Below are positions 1-11,103 of a stretch of DNA of 64,000 bases, piece after piece (position 1 is the first letter of the stretch; the number at the start of each line of letters is the position of its first letter). This DNA comes from Cladocopium goreaui (taxonomy: Eukaryota; Sar; Dinophyceae; Suessiales; Symbiodiniaceae). Made by a program: the position numbers and the translations under genes. The notes below the pieces were generated by a model. It searched no databases. It was not told the DNA's origin and worked only from the letters and a program-made list of their open reading frames with translations. The DNA lies in the NCBI GenBank assembly GCA_947184155.2, contig CAMXCT020000336.1:62001-126000 (forward strand), written 5' to 3'.

Positions 1-61
1 CCACAACACATGCGACATAATAGTAACAATTGACTATCGACCCATCACTTATCAAACATAA

Positions 62-115
62 TATGTATGTATGTATGTATGTGTGTGTATGTATGTATGT
101 ATGTATATATACATG

Positions 116-146
<31 letters not shown>

Positions 147-1376
147 GTATATATATATGTATATATATATGTGTGTATATATGTATGTATATGTATGTAT
201 ATGTATATGTATGTATATGTATGTATATGTATGTATATGTATGTATATGTATGTATATGTATGTATATGTATGTATATGTATGTGTATGTATGTGTATGT
301 ATGTATATGTATGTATATGTGTGTATATGTATGTATATGTATGTATATGTATGTATATGTATCTATATGTATGTATGTGTATGTATGTGTATGTATGCGT
401 ATGTATGTGTATGTATGTGTATGTATGTGTATGTATGTGTATGTATGTGTATGTATGTGTATGTATGTGTATGTATGTGTATGAATGTGTATGTACGTGT
501 ATGTATGTGTATGTATGTGTGTGTATGTGTGTGTATATGTATGTATATGTATGTATATGTATGTATGTGTATGTATGTGTATGTATATGTATGTATATGT
601 ATGTATGTATATGTATGTATATGTATGTATATGTATGTATATGTATGCGTATGTATGTATATGTATGTATATGTATGTATATGTATGTATATGTATGTAT
701 ATGTATGTATATGTATGTATATGTATGTATATGTATGCATATGTATGCATATGTATGCATATGTATGTATATGTATGTATATGTATGTATGTGTATGTAT
801 GTGTATGTATCTGTATGTATATGTATGTAAATGTATGTATATGTATGTATATGTATGTATATGTATGTATGTGTATGTATGTGTATGTATGTGTATGTAT
901 GTGTATGTATGTGTATGTATGTGTATGTATGTGTATGTTTGTGTATGTATGTGTATGTATGTGTATGTATGTGTATGTATGTGTATGTATGTGTATGTAT
1001 GTGTATGTATGTGTATGTATGTGTATGTATATGTATGTGTATGTATGTGTCTGTATGTGTCTGTATGTGTATGTGTATGTATGTGTATGTATGTGTATGT
1101 ATGTGTATGTATGTGTATGTATGTGTATGTATGTGTATGTATGTGTATGTATGTGTACGTATGTGTACGTATGTGTACGTATGTGTACGTATGTGTACGT
1201 ATGTGTACGTATGTGTACGTATGTGTATGTATGCGTATGTATGCGTATGTATGTGTATGTATGTGTATGTATGTGTATGTATGTGTATGCATGTGTATGG
1301 ATGTGTATGTATGTGTATGTATGTGTATGTATGTGTATGTATATGTATGTAGGTAGGTATGTATGTATGTATCTGT
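62..1376. repeat. TATG/TGTATG compound microsatellite
   Basis: About 1.3 kb of ATGT, ATAT and GTGT steps in an approximate 10-base period (atgtatatgt, atgtatgtgt, atgtgtacgt). Variants occur in blocks: an ATATGT-rich block to about 360, a GTGTATGT block to 540, mixed to 860, and a TGTACG block near 1155-1220, as expected from local slippage. It is open in several frames on both strands (up to 470 codons), but those frames are only Met-Tyr-Val-Cys or Thr-Tyr-Ile-His repeats and are not genes. Confidence 0.98.
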
Positions 1377-1579
1377 ATATATCATATTGTATCCCCATAT
1401 TTTTGATGGCAACTGTGATAACCCCATATGAGCCATTGTCAAAAGGCAGATTGCATACCCACATTGGGGAAGGGTCGTCAATTCATTGATAAGGATTTAT
1501 ATACCCACTATAAGGATTCCAATCTTGCGATGGATGACCATTTACATCCATTTACATCCATAAAAACCAGGTTTTGAAC

Positions 1580-1729
1580 CTAGCACACATCATCCCTAAA
1601 TGATCCAGAAAAACTGCGCACTCCACCTCTGTCGCTGTCAGAGGCGCAGCAAAATCTGCTGACGCCTCCAGTTTTTTCAAACGCCGGGGAAGGAGGGATG
1701 GACACAAACTGCGGGAGCCCAAGCCCCGG
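1580..1729 (-). CDS. probable terminal exon, unknown protein
   Basis: A GC-rich island in AT-rich DNA. An AG acceptor at 1730-1731 (reading ...aatttccag) opens a 49-codon phase-0 frame ending in TAG at 1580-1582. It starts PGLGLPQFVSIPPSPAFEK and ends FRDDVC. A second minus frame through the same bases (containing KLEASADFAAPLTATEVE) is also open and looks equally protein-like, so the reading frame is not settled. No family was recognised. Confidence 0.45.
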   Translation of the reverse strand, partial: PGLGLPQFVSIPPSPAFEKTGGVSRFCCASDSDRGGVRSFSGSFRDDVC

Positions 1730-1829
1730 CTGGAAATTCCATGGCAAATCCCCGGCTGGCACTGGAAACATCTCGTGTTTATATGACTTATATCATGGAA
1801 TATATCATGGAATATATCCATCTAGATAG

Positions 1830-2560
1830 GATTTTGACAGGTGAATTTTACATCAAACATGGACACATTCAAAAGCCGGCAATGAAAAGTCAGACTTTAT
1901 CTAATGGGTAAATCATGGTAAATCGACCATACGTGGCGTGGATTTGTTTTAAACCTTCTGCATTGAGCATGGGAGGGTACATGGGAATGTAACAGAGTTG
2001 ACCGCGAAAAAACAGAACGGCATGAAGCAGACATAGATTTAGTGCCATGGAAAATAGATGAAGCGTCAAGGATTCCTGAATGAGAAATTTATATGATCTG
2101 GAAAAAGGATGAAAAAGGAAGTTCTCTGAAGCCGATCGTGAACCAGCACTTTACAACCACAAGAAGCGAAAAGGATGCCTTTTTCACTTCAACCTTGGCT
2201 TAGTAACCTCTGAATCATCCCTAATCTGGTTGAAGTCAGTTGGGATCCACATCACTAAAACCACTGGCGAGGCCGCTTCACCGAGTTGAGGATTTCCGAC
2301 TGTTGAGCCAACAATCTGTATAGGATTGGTCAAAGTTGTATCAACCCCTTTTTAACAATGGATAGTTTTTATTGAATTTAGAGTATTGACAGATATTGAC
2401 AGCATTGATTTCGCCTAGTTGGCCTAGTTTAGTACTAGGCATGACCATGGGGACAAGGCACCTGAAAGGTCCTGGCAGTTGGAAGTAAACCTGCCAGGGC
2501 TTGAAGGGCGATGCCATCCATGGGCAACCGGACATCCAGACCTACCACTTGAATTTTTTC
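1830..2560. other. no confident gene; weak exon island near 2.43-2.54 kb
   Basis: Mostly unique intron-like or spacer DNA. Bases 2430-2540 are GC-richer and open on the minus strand in two frames (one containing LPMDGIALQALAGLLPTAR), but no convincing splice-site pair was found. Confidence 0.4.
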
Positions 2561-2777
2561 CTTGCACCTCTTAAGAAATGAGGTCGTAAGGGGATCCTCA
2601 GCCATGTCATTGGGAATGATTGAAGGTGGGGATCAAACCAAGATTCAACATGGCAAATCGTGCGGGAGCAATGGTCTTTCTTCATCTTTGCAGCTCTTTT
2701 ACTACACAGGTCCCCAAGAAAGGATAGAGAAGTTCTCCTACTACTTTGATGATGTTTCACTCCTGAAATCCACTTCC

Positions 2778-2868
2778 AACCCTGAAATGTTCAGCCCAGC
2801 CTCCCGGTGGCTGACGGAGAATGAAGGCTGTGGGCTCTGGGATGCCTCGAAAATAATTAATGAATTTG
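2778..2868 (+). CDS. possible exon, unknown
   Basis: Part of a 123-codon open frame (2562-2933). The GC-rich part encodes NPEMFSPASRWLTENEGCGL and then WDASK. The downstream part runs into an AT microsatellite, so the end of the frame is not coding. No matching acceptor or donor was fixed, and only the composition supports it. Confidence 0.3.
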
Positions 2869-2939
2869 AAACTCTATCTCATTTTGCGGGTCATGTGTAT
2901 ATATGTATATATGTACATATATATATTATGTAAAGAATT

Positions 2940-3565
2940 AATATATACATATATGTATAATGTTGTACGCCGATTAGTATGAGGATCCACTATTGTGTCA
3001 AGTTTTCCAAAATAATTCTGGCTCAGTGGAATTGTTGGGGGGCCCACTATTGTGTCATTTTTTTTTCTGATGCATTTTTTTTCAGCATGTTATTTATTCA
3101 TTTATTTTCACTTTTGGAGTTTTTTCATTTTATTTGAAGTATATTTTAATGGATACTTGCAACATGCTGTTGAACATACAAAAACATAATTATAGGATGC
3201 CTTATTAACCCCCCCCAAAAAAAAGAGCACCCAAACAATTTTTCAAGGGGGTAGTCCATGAGCAACCCTGATCTTCAATAGTATGTTTGTTGTGGGGGTC
3301 CTGTCTGAGGGAATCCTATGGGAATTATCTAGGATTCTTATGGGATTCTTGTGGGATTTCTTTGTGGTTCCTATTCTATTTCTATGATAAATTAATTGAA
3401 CATAAATTCAAACTAAATTGAAAACACTTGAAAATCCATTGACAGTAAATTGAAAACAATTGAAATCAATTGAATTCAGTTGAAAGTAAGTTGAAATCAA
3501 TTGATACATGTTTTTTTGAGTACCTGCTACCTTACAAAAACATTAAAGAGAGTCTGAGAATTGTT
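2940..3565. other. AT-rich spacer with short imperfect repeats
   Basis: Contains two copies of a CCACTATTGTGTCA motif (about 2989 and 3041), homopolymer runs, and at 3410-3515 an imperfect repeat built on TTGAAAWCAATTGA. The CCACTATTG phrase recurs at 4500-4930. No coding signal was seen. Confidence 0.6.
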
Positions 3566-3945
3566 TGCGGGGGGGGGGCACACTAATCAGCATTCAGCAT
3601 CCAACATTTTATATCTATCTCTATAAATATATATATATCAGCCCACTTAATAAGATAACATGTTATAACGCCAGTTGTAGGCGGACTAACCCTAGTTACC
3701 CTACTTATAATAACTCAGGCTACAAACGCCCATGCAAAGTGGGGTAAGCCACTAAGTATGTATCTTATCAATATATCCCCATGAATCTTCCACTCATATC
3801 CCATGAAAATATTTCATTCATCTCTGACATGGAATTAATGGATATGGAGGTTTCCTAAAACTCATGGGGGCATCTCAATAGAATGATATCAATTGATATT
3901 AGGAGGTTTCCTATAATTCCTGGGGGTTCATCTCCCATTGATACG

Positions 3946-4045
3946 GAGGTTTCCTAAGGGTTCCCCCCAGTTATCATCCATTTATAGATGGGATTTTCAC
4001 GGATTTTCCATAAACAATTCATAAACCATCCATAAACCATCCAGC
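3946..4045. mobile_element. small dispersed element, GGAGGTTTCCT family
   Basis: Begins with ggaggtttcctaaggg and continues CCCCCAGTTATCATCCATTTATAG. The same order of motifs occurs at 11948-12060 and, inverted, at 27135-27245. Related GGAGGTTTCCTA fragments sit at 3850, 3900, 6400, 7230, 16775 and 26590. Size, dispersal and partial palindromy indicate a non-autonomous element. It lies directly downstream of the exon at 4052-4136. Confidence 0.6.
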
Positions 4046-4051
4046 TTTTAC

Positions 4052-4136
4052 GGGGCACCAAGCCATCGAAGCGCGGATCGCCTGCCGCACGATCCTCCAG
4101 TTGCTTCAGCAGTGCCATGGAGGCTTCAAGGCCCAT
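4052..4136 (-). CDS. internal exon, unknown protein
   Basis: Acceptor ...ccctgcag precedes 28 codons, MGLEASMALLKQLEDRAAGD then PRFDGLVP, followed by a GTAAAAG donor (phase 1 end). The frame looks like a helical, charged segment and third positions are GC-rich compared with the flanks. Whether the first ATG is a true start or an internal Met is unknown. Function not recognised. Confidence 0.75.
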
Positions 4137-4199
4137 CTGCAGGGCATTTTAACATGGGATGTATCATAAATAGCCAAGAATATAGCGGATATATGCACA

Positions 4200-4680
4200 T
4201 GTATATAGATATATAGTGTATATATAATAATGTTGGCTGCCTAATAGGAATTAACCCCCCCTAATTTTGTTATTTTTATTTTAATTTAGGGGGGGGGGTC
4301 AACCTTCCTATAATAATTTTTGGGAATCTATAGCTGGGATCATGATATGTATTTGATAGATTCTCCATGGTTTTGTTGGGTTTCTGAAAGATTCTGAATG
4401 GATTTGGTGGAGGCGAAGGAGGAGGACGAGGAGGAGGAGAAGAAGGAGAAGAAGGAGAAGGAGAAGGAGGACAACAAAATTGGAGTTGCGGAAAAAAGTT
4501 TCCACTATTGCCATGCCTGGTGGGGCTTGCAAAGGGGGTACCCTTTGTGGACCTGTTTTTTTGCTTTTTTTAATAAGTGTTTTATAAGGAAATCAGCTGT
4601 TTGGTAATCGGATCAGATTTCTGGAATCTCAGCTTTTGCTAATCAAAAGTGAAGGCTGCTTTGAAAAGGATTTGCTTTAC
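4200..4680. other. spacer with poly-G run and GAGGAG purine tract
   Basis: Holds a run of ten G at about 4287 and a purine tract at 4408-4470 whose translations are poly-Glu/Lys or poly-Leu. These ORFs follow from composition and are not genes. Confidence 0.6.
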
Positions 4681-4685
4681 TTGAC

Positions 4686-4920
4686 TCTTTTGGCAATACT
4701 CAAAGTAAATAGAGCTAATTGACTTTTAGTATTGGAGAAAAAATTGGAGTTGGGAAAAAAGTTTCCACTATTGCCATGTTGGGTCCACTATTGGCCATGC
4801 CCTCTGGACAAGGTCTGAACATGATTCTTTTGGCAATACTAAAAGTAAATAGAGCTAATTGACTTTTAGTATTGGAGAAAAATTGGAGTTGCGGAAAAAT
4901 GTTTCTACTATTGACAAGAT
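4686..4920. repeat. two direct copies of a ~95-bp unit with internal palindrome
   Basis: Unit one (4689-4785) and unit two (4830-4920) share TTGGCAATACTMAAAGTAAA, then TAGAGCTAATTGACTTTTAG, then TATTGGAGAAA and GTTTCYACTATTG. AATACTAAAAGT pairs with ACTTTTAGTATT inside each unit, so each can form a hairpin. The 3' part (GGAGTTGCGGAAAAAAGTTT) also occurs alone at 4481. Confidence 0.85.
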
Positions 4921-5512
4921 ATCACTATTGGTCAGACAACATTATGTCACACATATATATATAATATGTCACATACATATATATATATACAGTATATATA
5001 CATACACATATTGAGCGAATGTGTATATATGAATATAGATGTATATTAACTGAATATGTATGCAAGGATATGCATTGGTTAATTCTAGGATATTGTTTTT
5101 CAAAACAGGAAGCAAACAACGACAATTTCATGACCATGTTATGGGATGTTATGGGTGAAAAAAGACTGGGACAATGGGATATATTCACCAACAATTAATA
5201 GACATAATGACATAATTCATGTCTATGGCTGCAACTAAAACTATCCGAAACAAGGTCATGATCCAAGATGTCTCAACATGTTGGAATTGGAATGTGTGGG
5301 AATGTGGGATACATGGGAATGTAACTTTCAGATCCTTTCAAGAAGGAAGATCTGGGGGGTTTAAGTTGGATGATTCCATATTACCGTATGTTAAAAACTG
5401 GAAAAACAAATGTATGGAATATGGCGAAGATGGGCATGTGTAGGTCATCCTCATCTCAAGTAAGCTGAAGGAAAACAGTGTGAACGTTCAGCAGCCAGTG
5501 ACGTGCTGCATT

Positions 5513-5663
5513 CTATTGAAAGGAACTTGCCCGCAAAGTTGTTTCCTGTGGCCCAACGCAAGAATCTGTGCTTTCAACCATCCCAAAGATGCTTTTGACT
5601 TGGATGATAATTCCAGTCCGGATGGATTGAACATCAAACACATCCGTGAAACCGCCAGCGCAT
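5513..5663. other. coding-like island, strand unresolved
   Basis: The stretch is open in two minus frames and one plus frame. The plus frame (5480-5671) contains PDGLNIKHIRETASASF. One minus frame contains FNPSGLELSSKSKASLGWLK. Codon bias does not separate them; it is probably an exon neighbouring 5716-5829. Confidence 0.4.
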
Positions 5664-5715
5664 CTTTTTAAAGTACTGCTATTAAACTCACCAGTTTCTT
5701 CTTTCAACATCTTTA

Positions 5716-5829
5716 TCAGTATTCTGAACGCAGCCTCAGAACAAGGCCAAACAAAATGCGCACCAAATGATGGGTTCCCTCCCACGAATCCTTCTCTAGG
5801 ACAGCTGCCACTTTCACGTAGTTGATCTT
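5716..5829 (-). CDS. probable terminal exon, unknown protein
   Basis: A strong acceptor (pyrimidine tract ...ctccttcctttccccag) precedes AAG ATC AAC in phase 0. It gives 37 codons, KINYVKVAAVLEKDSWEGTH then HLVRILFGLVLRLRSEY, and a TGA at 5716-5718. About 60% of third positions are G or C, against under 40% for the alternative open frame (containing GGNPSFGAHFVWPCSEAAFR). That alternative runs on to 5513, so a longer product cannot be excluded. Function unknown. Confidence 0.65.
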   Translation of the reverse strand, partial: KINYVKVAAVLEKDSWEGTHHLVRILFGLVLRLRSEY

Positions 5830-6102
5830 CTGGGGAAAGGAAGGAGAGCCCAAAAAAAGGTGAAACAATGGGGAAAAATGAAAGACATGTGCGACATGCA
5901 TCAAAATGATGAGTTTTGGGAAGTCACTTGAAGTTCTCCCTGAAAATGCCAGGAAAAGAAGCATTTTCCTGAAGACTTGGGCTCCGCTGGTCACGGTGGA
6001 TTGAACATTGTGAGATGGTCCACGTCATTCTTCCCAGCAAGTCATTCTCAACAAGCGTTTTTTTCTGATGATAAAGTGTCATCTGCACTAAATCGTACAC
6101 TC

Positions 6103-6207
6103 ACCCTCTGGTTATTTAACGTAGCCATGGAAAATCACCATTTTTAATAGGTAAACCATCTATAAATGGGCCATTTTCCATGGCTATGTTAAATAACCAT
6201 ATGGTAA
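6103..6207. mobile_element. small inverted-repeat element, TACCCTCTGGTA family (copy A)
   Basis: The ends are ACCCTCTGGTTATTTAAC and GTTAAATAACCATATGGTA. The arms contain GTAGCCATGGAAAATCACC and CCATTTTCCATGGCTATG around a short AT-rich centre. It is almost identical to copy B at 19025-19129. No coding capacity; typical MITE size. Confidence 0.9.
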
Positions 6208-6984
6208 TCATTGCATCCTATGATATTCTCATTGGATCACCATTGCAGATTCTGTTTCAGTTCCAACTCAGCTGCCCTGAAGCCCATCAGTTTCCTTCAG
6301 CAATCCGCCGTAGTCATTCAGCCATTCGATGCCTTGGCGCTTCACCCGAGGTTACCCTTCGGTACTGAAAGATGGCTGGGTGGAAAATCCCCAATAGATG
6401 GAGGTTTCAATGGGAATGTCATCTAAAAATACCTATGTGTGTGAATGGGTGATTTTCCATTCCCACGTTTGATTACCGAACCCAGCTCGGTACAATGAAA
6501 ATCAATAAAATAAAAAAAGTGGTGAGATGTGGTCTTATCTGTTTATATCCATTCAGATTCAGCACGGCCTGTGATGGAACAGCCAAATCCCCATTTTTTT
6601 CACGCTCGACGCATCTGGTCGGATGACGGATGACTTTCTTTGCGCCTTCCTGGCCTCTCAGCGTCCTGGATCTTGTGACGTGAGCTACGGTTGTTGCTGT
6701 AGCAGCGTAGCACAAACAATCGGGGATGCCTTCAGACATGTTGACACCTTTAATACTAACCATTTTTTTGGGATGAACACCCAAATAAACCAGCAATCTG
6801 AGACAATTTGATTCAATTTTCATGATCACCGCGATATGTACCAGAGTTTTGGCTCATTATGCAATGTTTTACACGTATTGAAAGCTGGGATGTCAATGGA
6901 TTTAGAATAATTTAGGATCATCATTCCAGGATGTAATAACATTCAAGTAAGGTTTGAAACTACCAGCCCTGAGGCACAATTTGA

Positions 6985-7170
6985 GGTATCAGCGTTCCTA
7001 AATGTTCCTAAGATGCAGGTCACTGGCAAGCCTGGGTACAACATTGACAGCTGCATTGGTCCGGGCGACCGTTCACCGCTGGGCCCGGGACGAGCTACGT
7101 CACACAACGGAGGAGTGACACTGGGGGTGCCGGTGGCACTGGCGTGCAGAACTATGACCCCCAAAATCTG
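6985..7170 (+). CDS. possible exon, unknown
   Basis: GC-rich island with an open plus frame containing VSAFLNVPKMQVTGKPGYNI followed by DSCIGPGDRSPLGPGR. The minus strand is also open over the whole island, so strand is uncertain. No clear splice pair. Confidence 0.35.
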
Positions 7171-7204
7171 TTCAATGGACCTCTGGGAAAAAATCAGTTG
7201 AACG

Positions 7205-7335
7205 TGGCTAGGAAATCCCTCGGTTCATGGAGGTTTTAATAGGAATATATATATATATATATATGGGAATATCATCTATAGGTGAGGGGATTTTCCACTG
7301 TATACTGTAGCATGTTTGATTACCGGGATATTACG
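7205..7335. mobile_element. degenerate GGAGGTTT / GATTTTCCA element
   Basis: Carries tggaggttttaataggaat, an AT microsatellite, then ggggattttccac and gtttgattaccgg. The same order appears at 6367-6480 and, shortened, at 26585-26655, which marks another family of small dispersed inverted-repeat elements. Confidence 0.5.
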
Positions 7336-7636
7336 GATACTGTACTCAAGAGATCTCAAGAGATCTCTCCCATTTGGTGCCCAACCAGCTGCCACCAACT
7401 GCATCTGCATGATCTGATCATCTGCCATTTCTGTCAACTCAAAAGACATACGATGTCTGAGGGTACTAAACGGATAGTAAATTGTGTATATTTCATCTAT
7501 ATCCCAGTTTCGGCTTAGAATACTAAGAATACATCAAATGTCAACCCCAGATTCATCAAGCATTCATCAAGCCCTAACTCTTAAAAATGAATAAACATGA
7601 GGGCTTAAAAAAAGGTGTGATCACTATTCGAAGTAG

Positions 7637-7698
7637 TACAACCGCCATCAACTGGGATCATCCCGGTACCCCCGTGCATCCCGAAGTGGCGACAGGAG
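7637..7698 (+). CDS. possible internal exon
   Basis: Ends at a good donor (GACAGGAG|GTGACA) and starts after an AG near 7633-7636. Two frames are open: TAINWDHPGTPVHPEVATG and VQPPSTGIIPVPPCIPKWRQ (the latter proline-rich). Third-position GC is equal in the two, so the frame is undecided. Confidence 0.4.
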
Positions 7699-7819
7699 GT
7701 GACACGCTTTTTTTCTTTCGCTTCGCAACGCGAGGTTTGAAACAGAACCAGCACGTAGCTTGCTATGTGGTGAAATGCTGTGGAATTACATGGAATTACT
7801 ATAGAACAGACAAGTAGAT

Positions 7820-8280
7820 CAGCAACAAAATGGCTGTGGCTTAATTCATTCGGATCTTGATAGTATGAATCAGAGCCTATTCTGAAACAAATCTATAGAG
7901 AGAGATCAATCACATACACAAAAAAACAGATGAATCATTTCAAACCATAGGTGCCCTTGAGTCCACATAACAAATGAACATGGCAACAAGGAAACAACTT
8001 CAAAGAGTCACGTCTCACAATTTCACAATCAAATCATGCTTGTCGGGTATGGCCCCCCAAAAAGGTTTCGTGGCCGTAAAAAGGCCAAAGACAATGAACA
8101 AAAACATAGTGCTGTGCTTGTGAGCCTTGTGAAAAGCGGCCAACTTTTAGTGTGAAAAGCCGAGTGTTTTTCAATGTCCCTTGGCCAAAGAGCAACATAT
8201 AACAATAAGTGTGAGTGATGGCTAGAATCTATCTAAATCACAGAGATTCCCCAATGTTCATCGATTAATATACATAATAC
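7820..8280. other. no gene seen
   Basis: Unique AT-leaning sequence without open coding-like frames or repeats above background; probably intron or spacer. Confidence 0.5.
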
Positions 8281-8284
8281 CCAT

Positions 8285-8403
8285 TACCCTATGGTAAACA
8301 TACATATATAGCTATTGAACATGGCCCATAGGAATTTAGTGGATTTTCCCATTAATAGCATGGTGATTTTCCAGTTAGTTATGTAAACGTTTACCAGAGG
8401 GTA
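8285..8403. mobile_element. TACCCTCTGGTA-family element (copy)
   Basis: Bounded by TACCCTATGGTA and TACCAGAGGGTA, with the family's inner motifs AGCTATTGAACATGGCCCAT and CATGGTGATTTTCCA. Several short imperfect CCATTAAA repeats follow at 8410-8495. Confidence 0.85.
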
Positions 8404-8545
8404 AATCCAATCTGAAATCCCATTAGATCCCATTAAACCACCACAAAAACCCATTAAATCCCCATTAAAACCATAATACCCATTAATACCCTAGAATCAA
8501 CTGCGCTTTTGACCACTGCTCGTTCCTCGTTCCATCATCTCCAAG

Positions 8546-8621
8546 GGATAGCCGAGGAAAACTGCTGCACTCAGTGGCCCGGACCCTGGAAACCTGGGAA
8601 CTTTTTCGCGATGCAAAGTAG
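8546..8621 (+). CDS. terminal exon, unknown protein
   Basis: The acceptor has a clear pyrimidine tract (ctcgttcctcgttccatcatctccaag). It is followed, after one carried base, by 24 codons DSRGKLLHSVARTLETWELF then RDAK and a TAG. The sequence is an amphipathic helical C-terminus with balanced codons. The family is unknown. The frame upstream of the AG has stops, supporting the boundary. Confidence 0.7.
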
Positions 8622-9034
8622 ATATCCTTGTATGATCTTGTATGTACATTGCATATTTATATATTTATGTATATATATATATTATATATATATAACATCT
8701 GTGTACATATGTATTATTATGTATTACAGTACACGATACTGTATTGGGAGTTGTTTGGGCTCATGCTAAATGAGAGAAATCTGAAAACAATATCATTTCT
8801 GATGAGGATTTTATAGAGAATTTGGAGGTTTGATGGCTTGGATGATCTCTGAGCTTGCCATTCACGACGACAATTTAATTAAGTGGGAAGATCTCATCAA
8901 TCTATCACAGTTGATTACGGGAGTATCTGCGGAAAATAGTGGAAAATGGATATAGTACCCATAGCTTCGAACCATCAAACCGATCCTGATCCCCACTGGA
9001 TAGTTAATGATAGTTATACCAACCACATTCTCAG

Positions 9035-9098
9035 ATCATCATCCCGCGTGATCCTGGCCGTAATCCGAGTGACTTGTCAAATCTACTGGCCGAGCTTT
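9035..9098 (+). CDS. internal exon, unknown protein
   Basis: Acceptor aaccacattctcag, then IIIPRDPGRNPSDLSNLLAE and L, then either a GTAAAT donor after TTTG (phase 2 end) or an in-frame TAA at 9101-9103 if read through. The donor sits 13 bases before the next small inverted-repeat element, so the intron contains that element near its 5' end. Confidence 0.6.
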
Positions 9099-9110
9099 GG
9101 TAAATCAAAT

Positions 9111-9229
9111 TACCCGGCCTGGTAAACGTTGAATCAGTTTGCGAACTGAAACATGGCCCATAGGAATAGTTGATTTACCCATGAAGAATGGGTGGATTTT
9201 CCATAGTCATGATAGTTTACCAGACGGTA
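9111..9229. mobile_element. TACCCTCTGGTA-family element (copy)
   Basis: Ends TACCCGGCCTGGTA and TACCAGACGGTA, with inner motifs ACATGGCCCATAGGAATAGT and GTGGATTTTCCATAGTCATG. It lies in the intron after the exon at 9035-9098. Confidence 0.8.
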
Positions 9230-9746
9230 ATCTGACAATTGATTTCTTTCCCGTTTATCCACACTCTTTGACGACAGGATTCTCCATAAGCTGCGCAACA
9301 ACCCAACCTCTTATTCCCCTTATCACCTATCAGTGAAAATGAGTTTCCAAGAAACTGAATCGCAAGCTCCACTGAACAAGAGAACCAGAAGCCATGATGT
9401 CCCTGAAATTCTTGGGTTTACTCCCCAACTTTGGACCTCGAAATCACCACTTTGGTGATGAACATCTGAACTTTATTGTGGATAGCTGTATAGGCTTGTA
9501 GGCATATATAAGTTAGGCATCCCAAACTTTGCTTATCATCAATTGGGATTCTTTAAGTAATAATACTTACATACATTTACCTTCAAATTGAAGAATATAG
9601 AATAATTATCCCCAAGAGTTGGCGGTAAATATTCCACACTATTCTAAAAATCCTCGTGGATCACTATCAACCGACGATGAAAAACCAGAATCATGCGGAC
9701 GGCCCCTGACATCTCCAAGTCACGTCGATTATTTCCTCCTTTGTAG

Positions 9747-9812
9747 GCACCCATGGGAGTACCCTGGAGACAAACCACGTCCAGGGGGTGTTGCTCGTTG
9801 ATGGGAAGACAG
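9747..9812 (+). CDS. internal exon with canonical splice sites
   Basis: Acceptor atttcctcctttgtag and donor AAGACAG|GTGAGT frame 66 bases. The likely frame (after two carried bases) reads THGSTLETNHVQGVLLVDGK T. The minus strand is also open here, but the paired consensus sites favour plus. No family recognised; too short for an assignment. Confidence 0.6.
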
Positions 9813-10182
9813 GTGAGTGGGTGTGTCCAAGAATCTGTTGTATACCTGTACATCTGAGGGAGCATGATGATTCCCCACCAAATTCGGAGATATCCAATTT
9901 TCGAACTATCATTTTTTTACAGTGAAAGTATGAACACATATCAACATTAATACGTGTTTTTTTTTTACACCGCTTTGTAACTTATCTATCTATATATAGC
10001 CCCAATGGACATAGACTCAAAAAGTAACGTTCACCTGGGAGAATCACCCGAAAAACTGTTTGGACATTGGGATTGAAAACAGTTGAGTTTTCATCAACTT
10101 TTTTTTTTTTTTAAAACATCAGTTTTATCATATTCCCCAAAGAATATGATTCTTATGATCAAACTATCTCAATTATATCTGA

Positions 10183-10323
10183 ACTTACTGGTGCTAAACA
10201 CAGGGAATCTTCGGGAATGATCCATAATCACTAGTAATAATCATTCCAGCAACCCCCATTCCAGCAACCCCCATTCCAGCAACCCCCATTCCCATCCATT
10301 CCCTACGTTTAGCACCAGTAAGT
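10183..10323. mobile_element. MITE with 17-bp perfect terminal inverted repeats
   Basis: ACTTACTGGTGCTAAAC at 10183-10199 is the exact inverse of GTTTAGCACCAGTAAGT at 10307-10323. The interior carries three tandem copies of CATTCCAGCAACCCC (about 10242-10290). The element is 141 bp long and flanked by GA dinucleotides, a possible 2-bp target duplication. Confidence 0.9.
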
Positions 10324-10377
10324 GAATATATCCAGAACATATCCTAGGTATGATTGGCCAACGAACCAATTTTTGGG

Positions 10378-10468
10378 TCAGCTCTTGGCTTCGTTCACCT
10401 CATCATCGGTGGACATGCTGTCGTAGCCCCGCGATCGTCTCTGCCGGATGCACCAAATTGCACCTGCA
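10378..10468 (-). CDS. terminal exon, probable membrane-protein cytoplasmic tail
   Basis: Acceptor tattttttttggtcag, then (after one base) AGAIWCIRQRRSRGYDSMST then DDEVNEAKS and a TGA at 10378-10380. A short hydrophobic start followed by basic and then acidic residues fits the end of a transmembrane helix and a cytoplasmic tail (inference). About two thirds of third positions are G or C. Confidence 0.65.
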
Positions 10469-10539
10469 CTGACCAAAAAAAATAGGGTAACTGGCTTACC
10501 GGAGTTTTTTCAATGGGAATATGATGGATATTATCCATG

Positions 10540-11060
10540 GGCAAATATATATATATATAATATAATATATTATATAATATATAATATAATATATATATAA
10601 TAAATAATATAGAATATATATATATATATATTATATGTATATGTACATATGTATATATATACACATACGTATTTGGTATAGAATAGGGCTACATTGAGAA
10701 TATGATGGGAACATACCACTACTATTACCAATCAGCCATGGGAGTAGCATGTGCCGAGTTTATACCCAGATAGTTTGAGCTTTGGACGGTCCATGGTTGA
10801 TTATAAGCTCCCATTCTATCTCATTGTATTCCATTCAATATCCCACAACATGTAACATCAGAGAATATATATATATCCTCATCATAATATTATCAAACAA
10901 CACATAATATAACATATTTTACAAAAAAAAATGTAGTACACTATAGTACACTATAGTACAATATAATAATTAATATAATTTAATATAATACATTATAATA
11001 TAATATAGCATAATATGATATAATGTATATCAATGCATACAATCATGGTTATACCCTGTA
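10540..11060. repeat. AT-rich simple-sequence region
   Basis: TATA/TAATA tracts at 10540-10670 and 10860-11030, including three tandem CACTATAGTA copies near 10938. No coding signal. Confidence 0.85.
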
Positions 11061-11103
11061 ACTACCCATAACTTGGCTGATGAAATCACCCCTTTACGTT
11101 CAG

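Noticed and set aside
52-1489. ORFs up to 470 codons on both strands
   Set aside because: They are translations of the TATG microsatellite (Met-Tyr-Val-Cys and Thr-Tyr-Ile-His repeats).
4308-4532. Poly-Leu membrane ORF on the minus strand
   Set aside because: It is the complement of a GAGGAGGAGAAG tract; the hydrophobicity comes from simple sequence.
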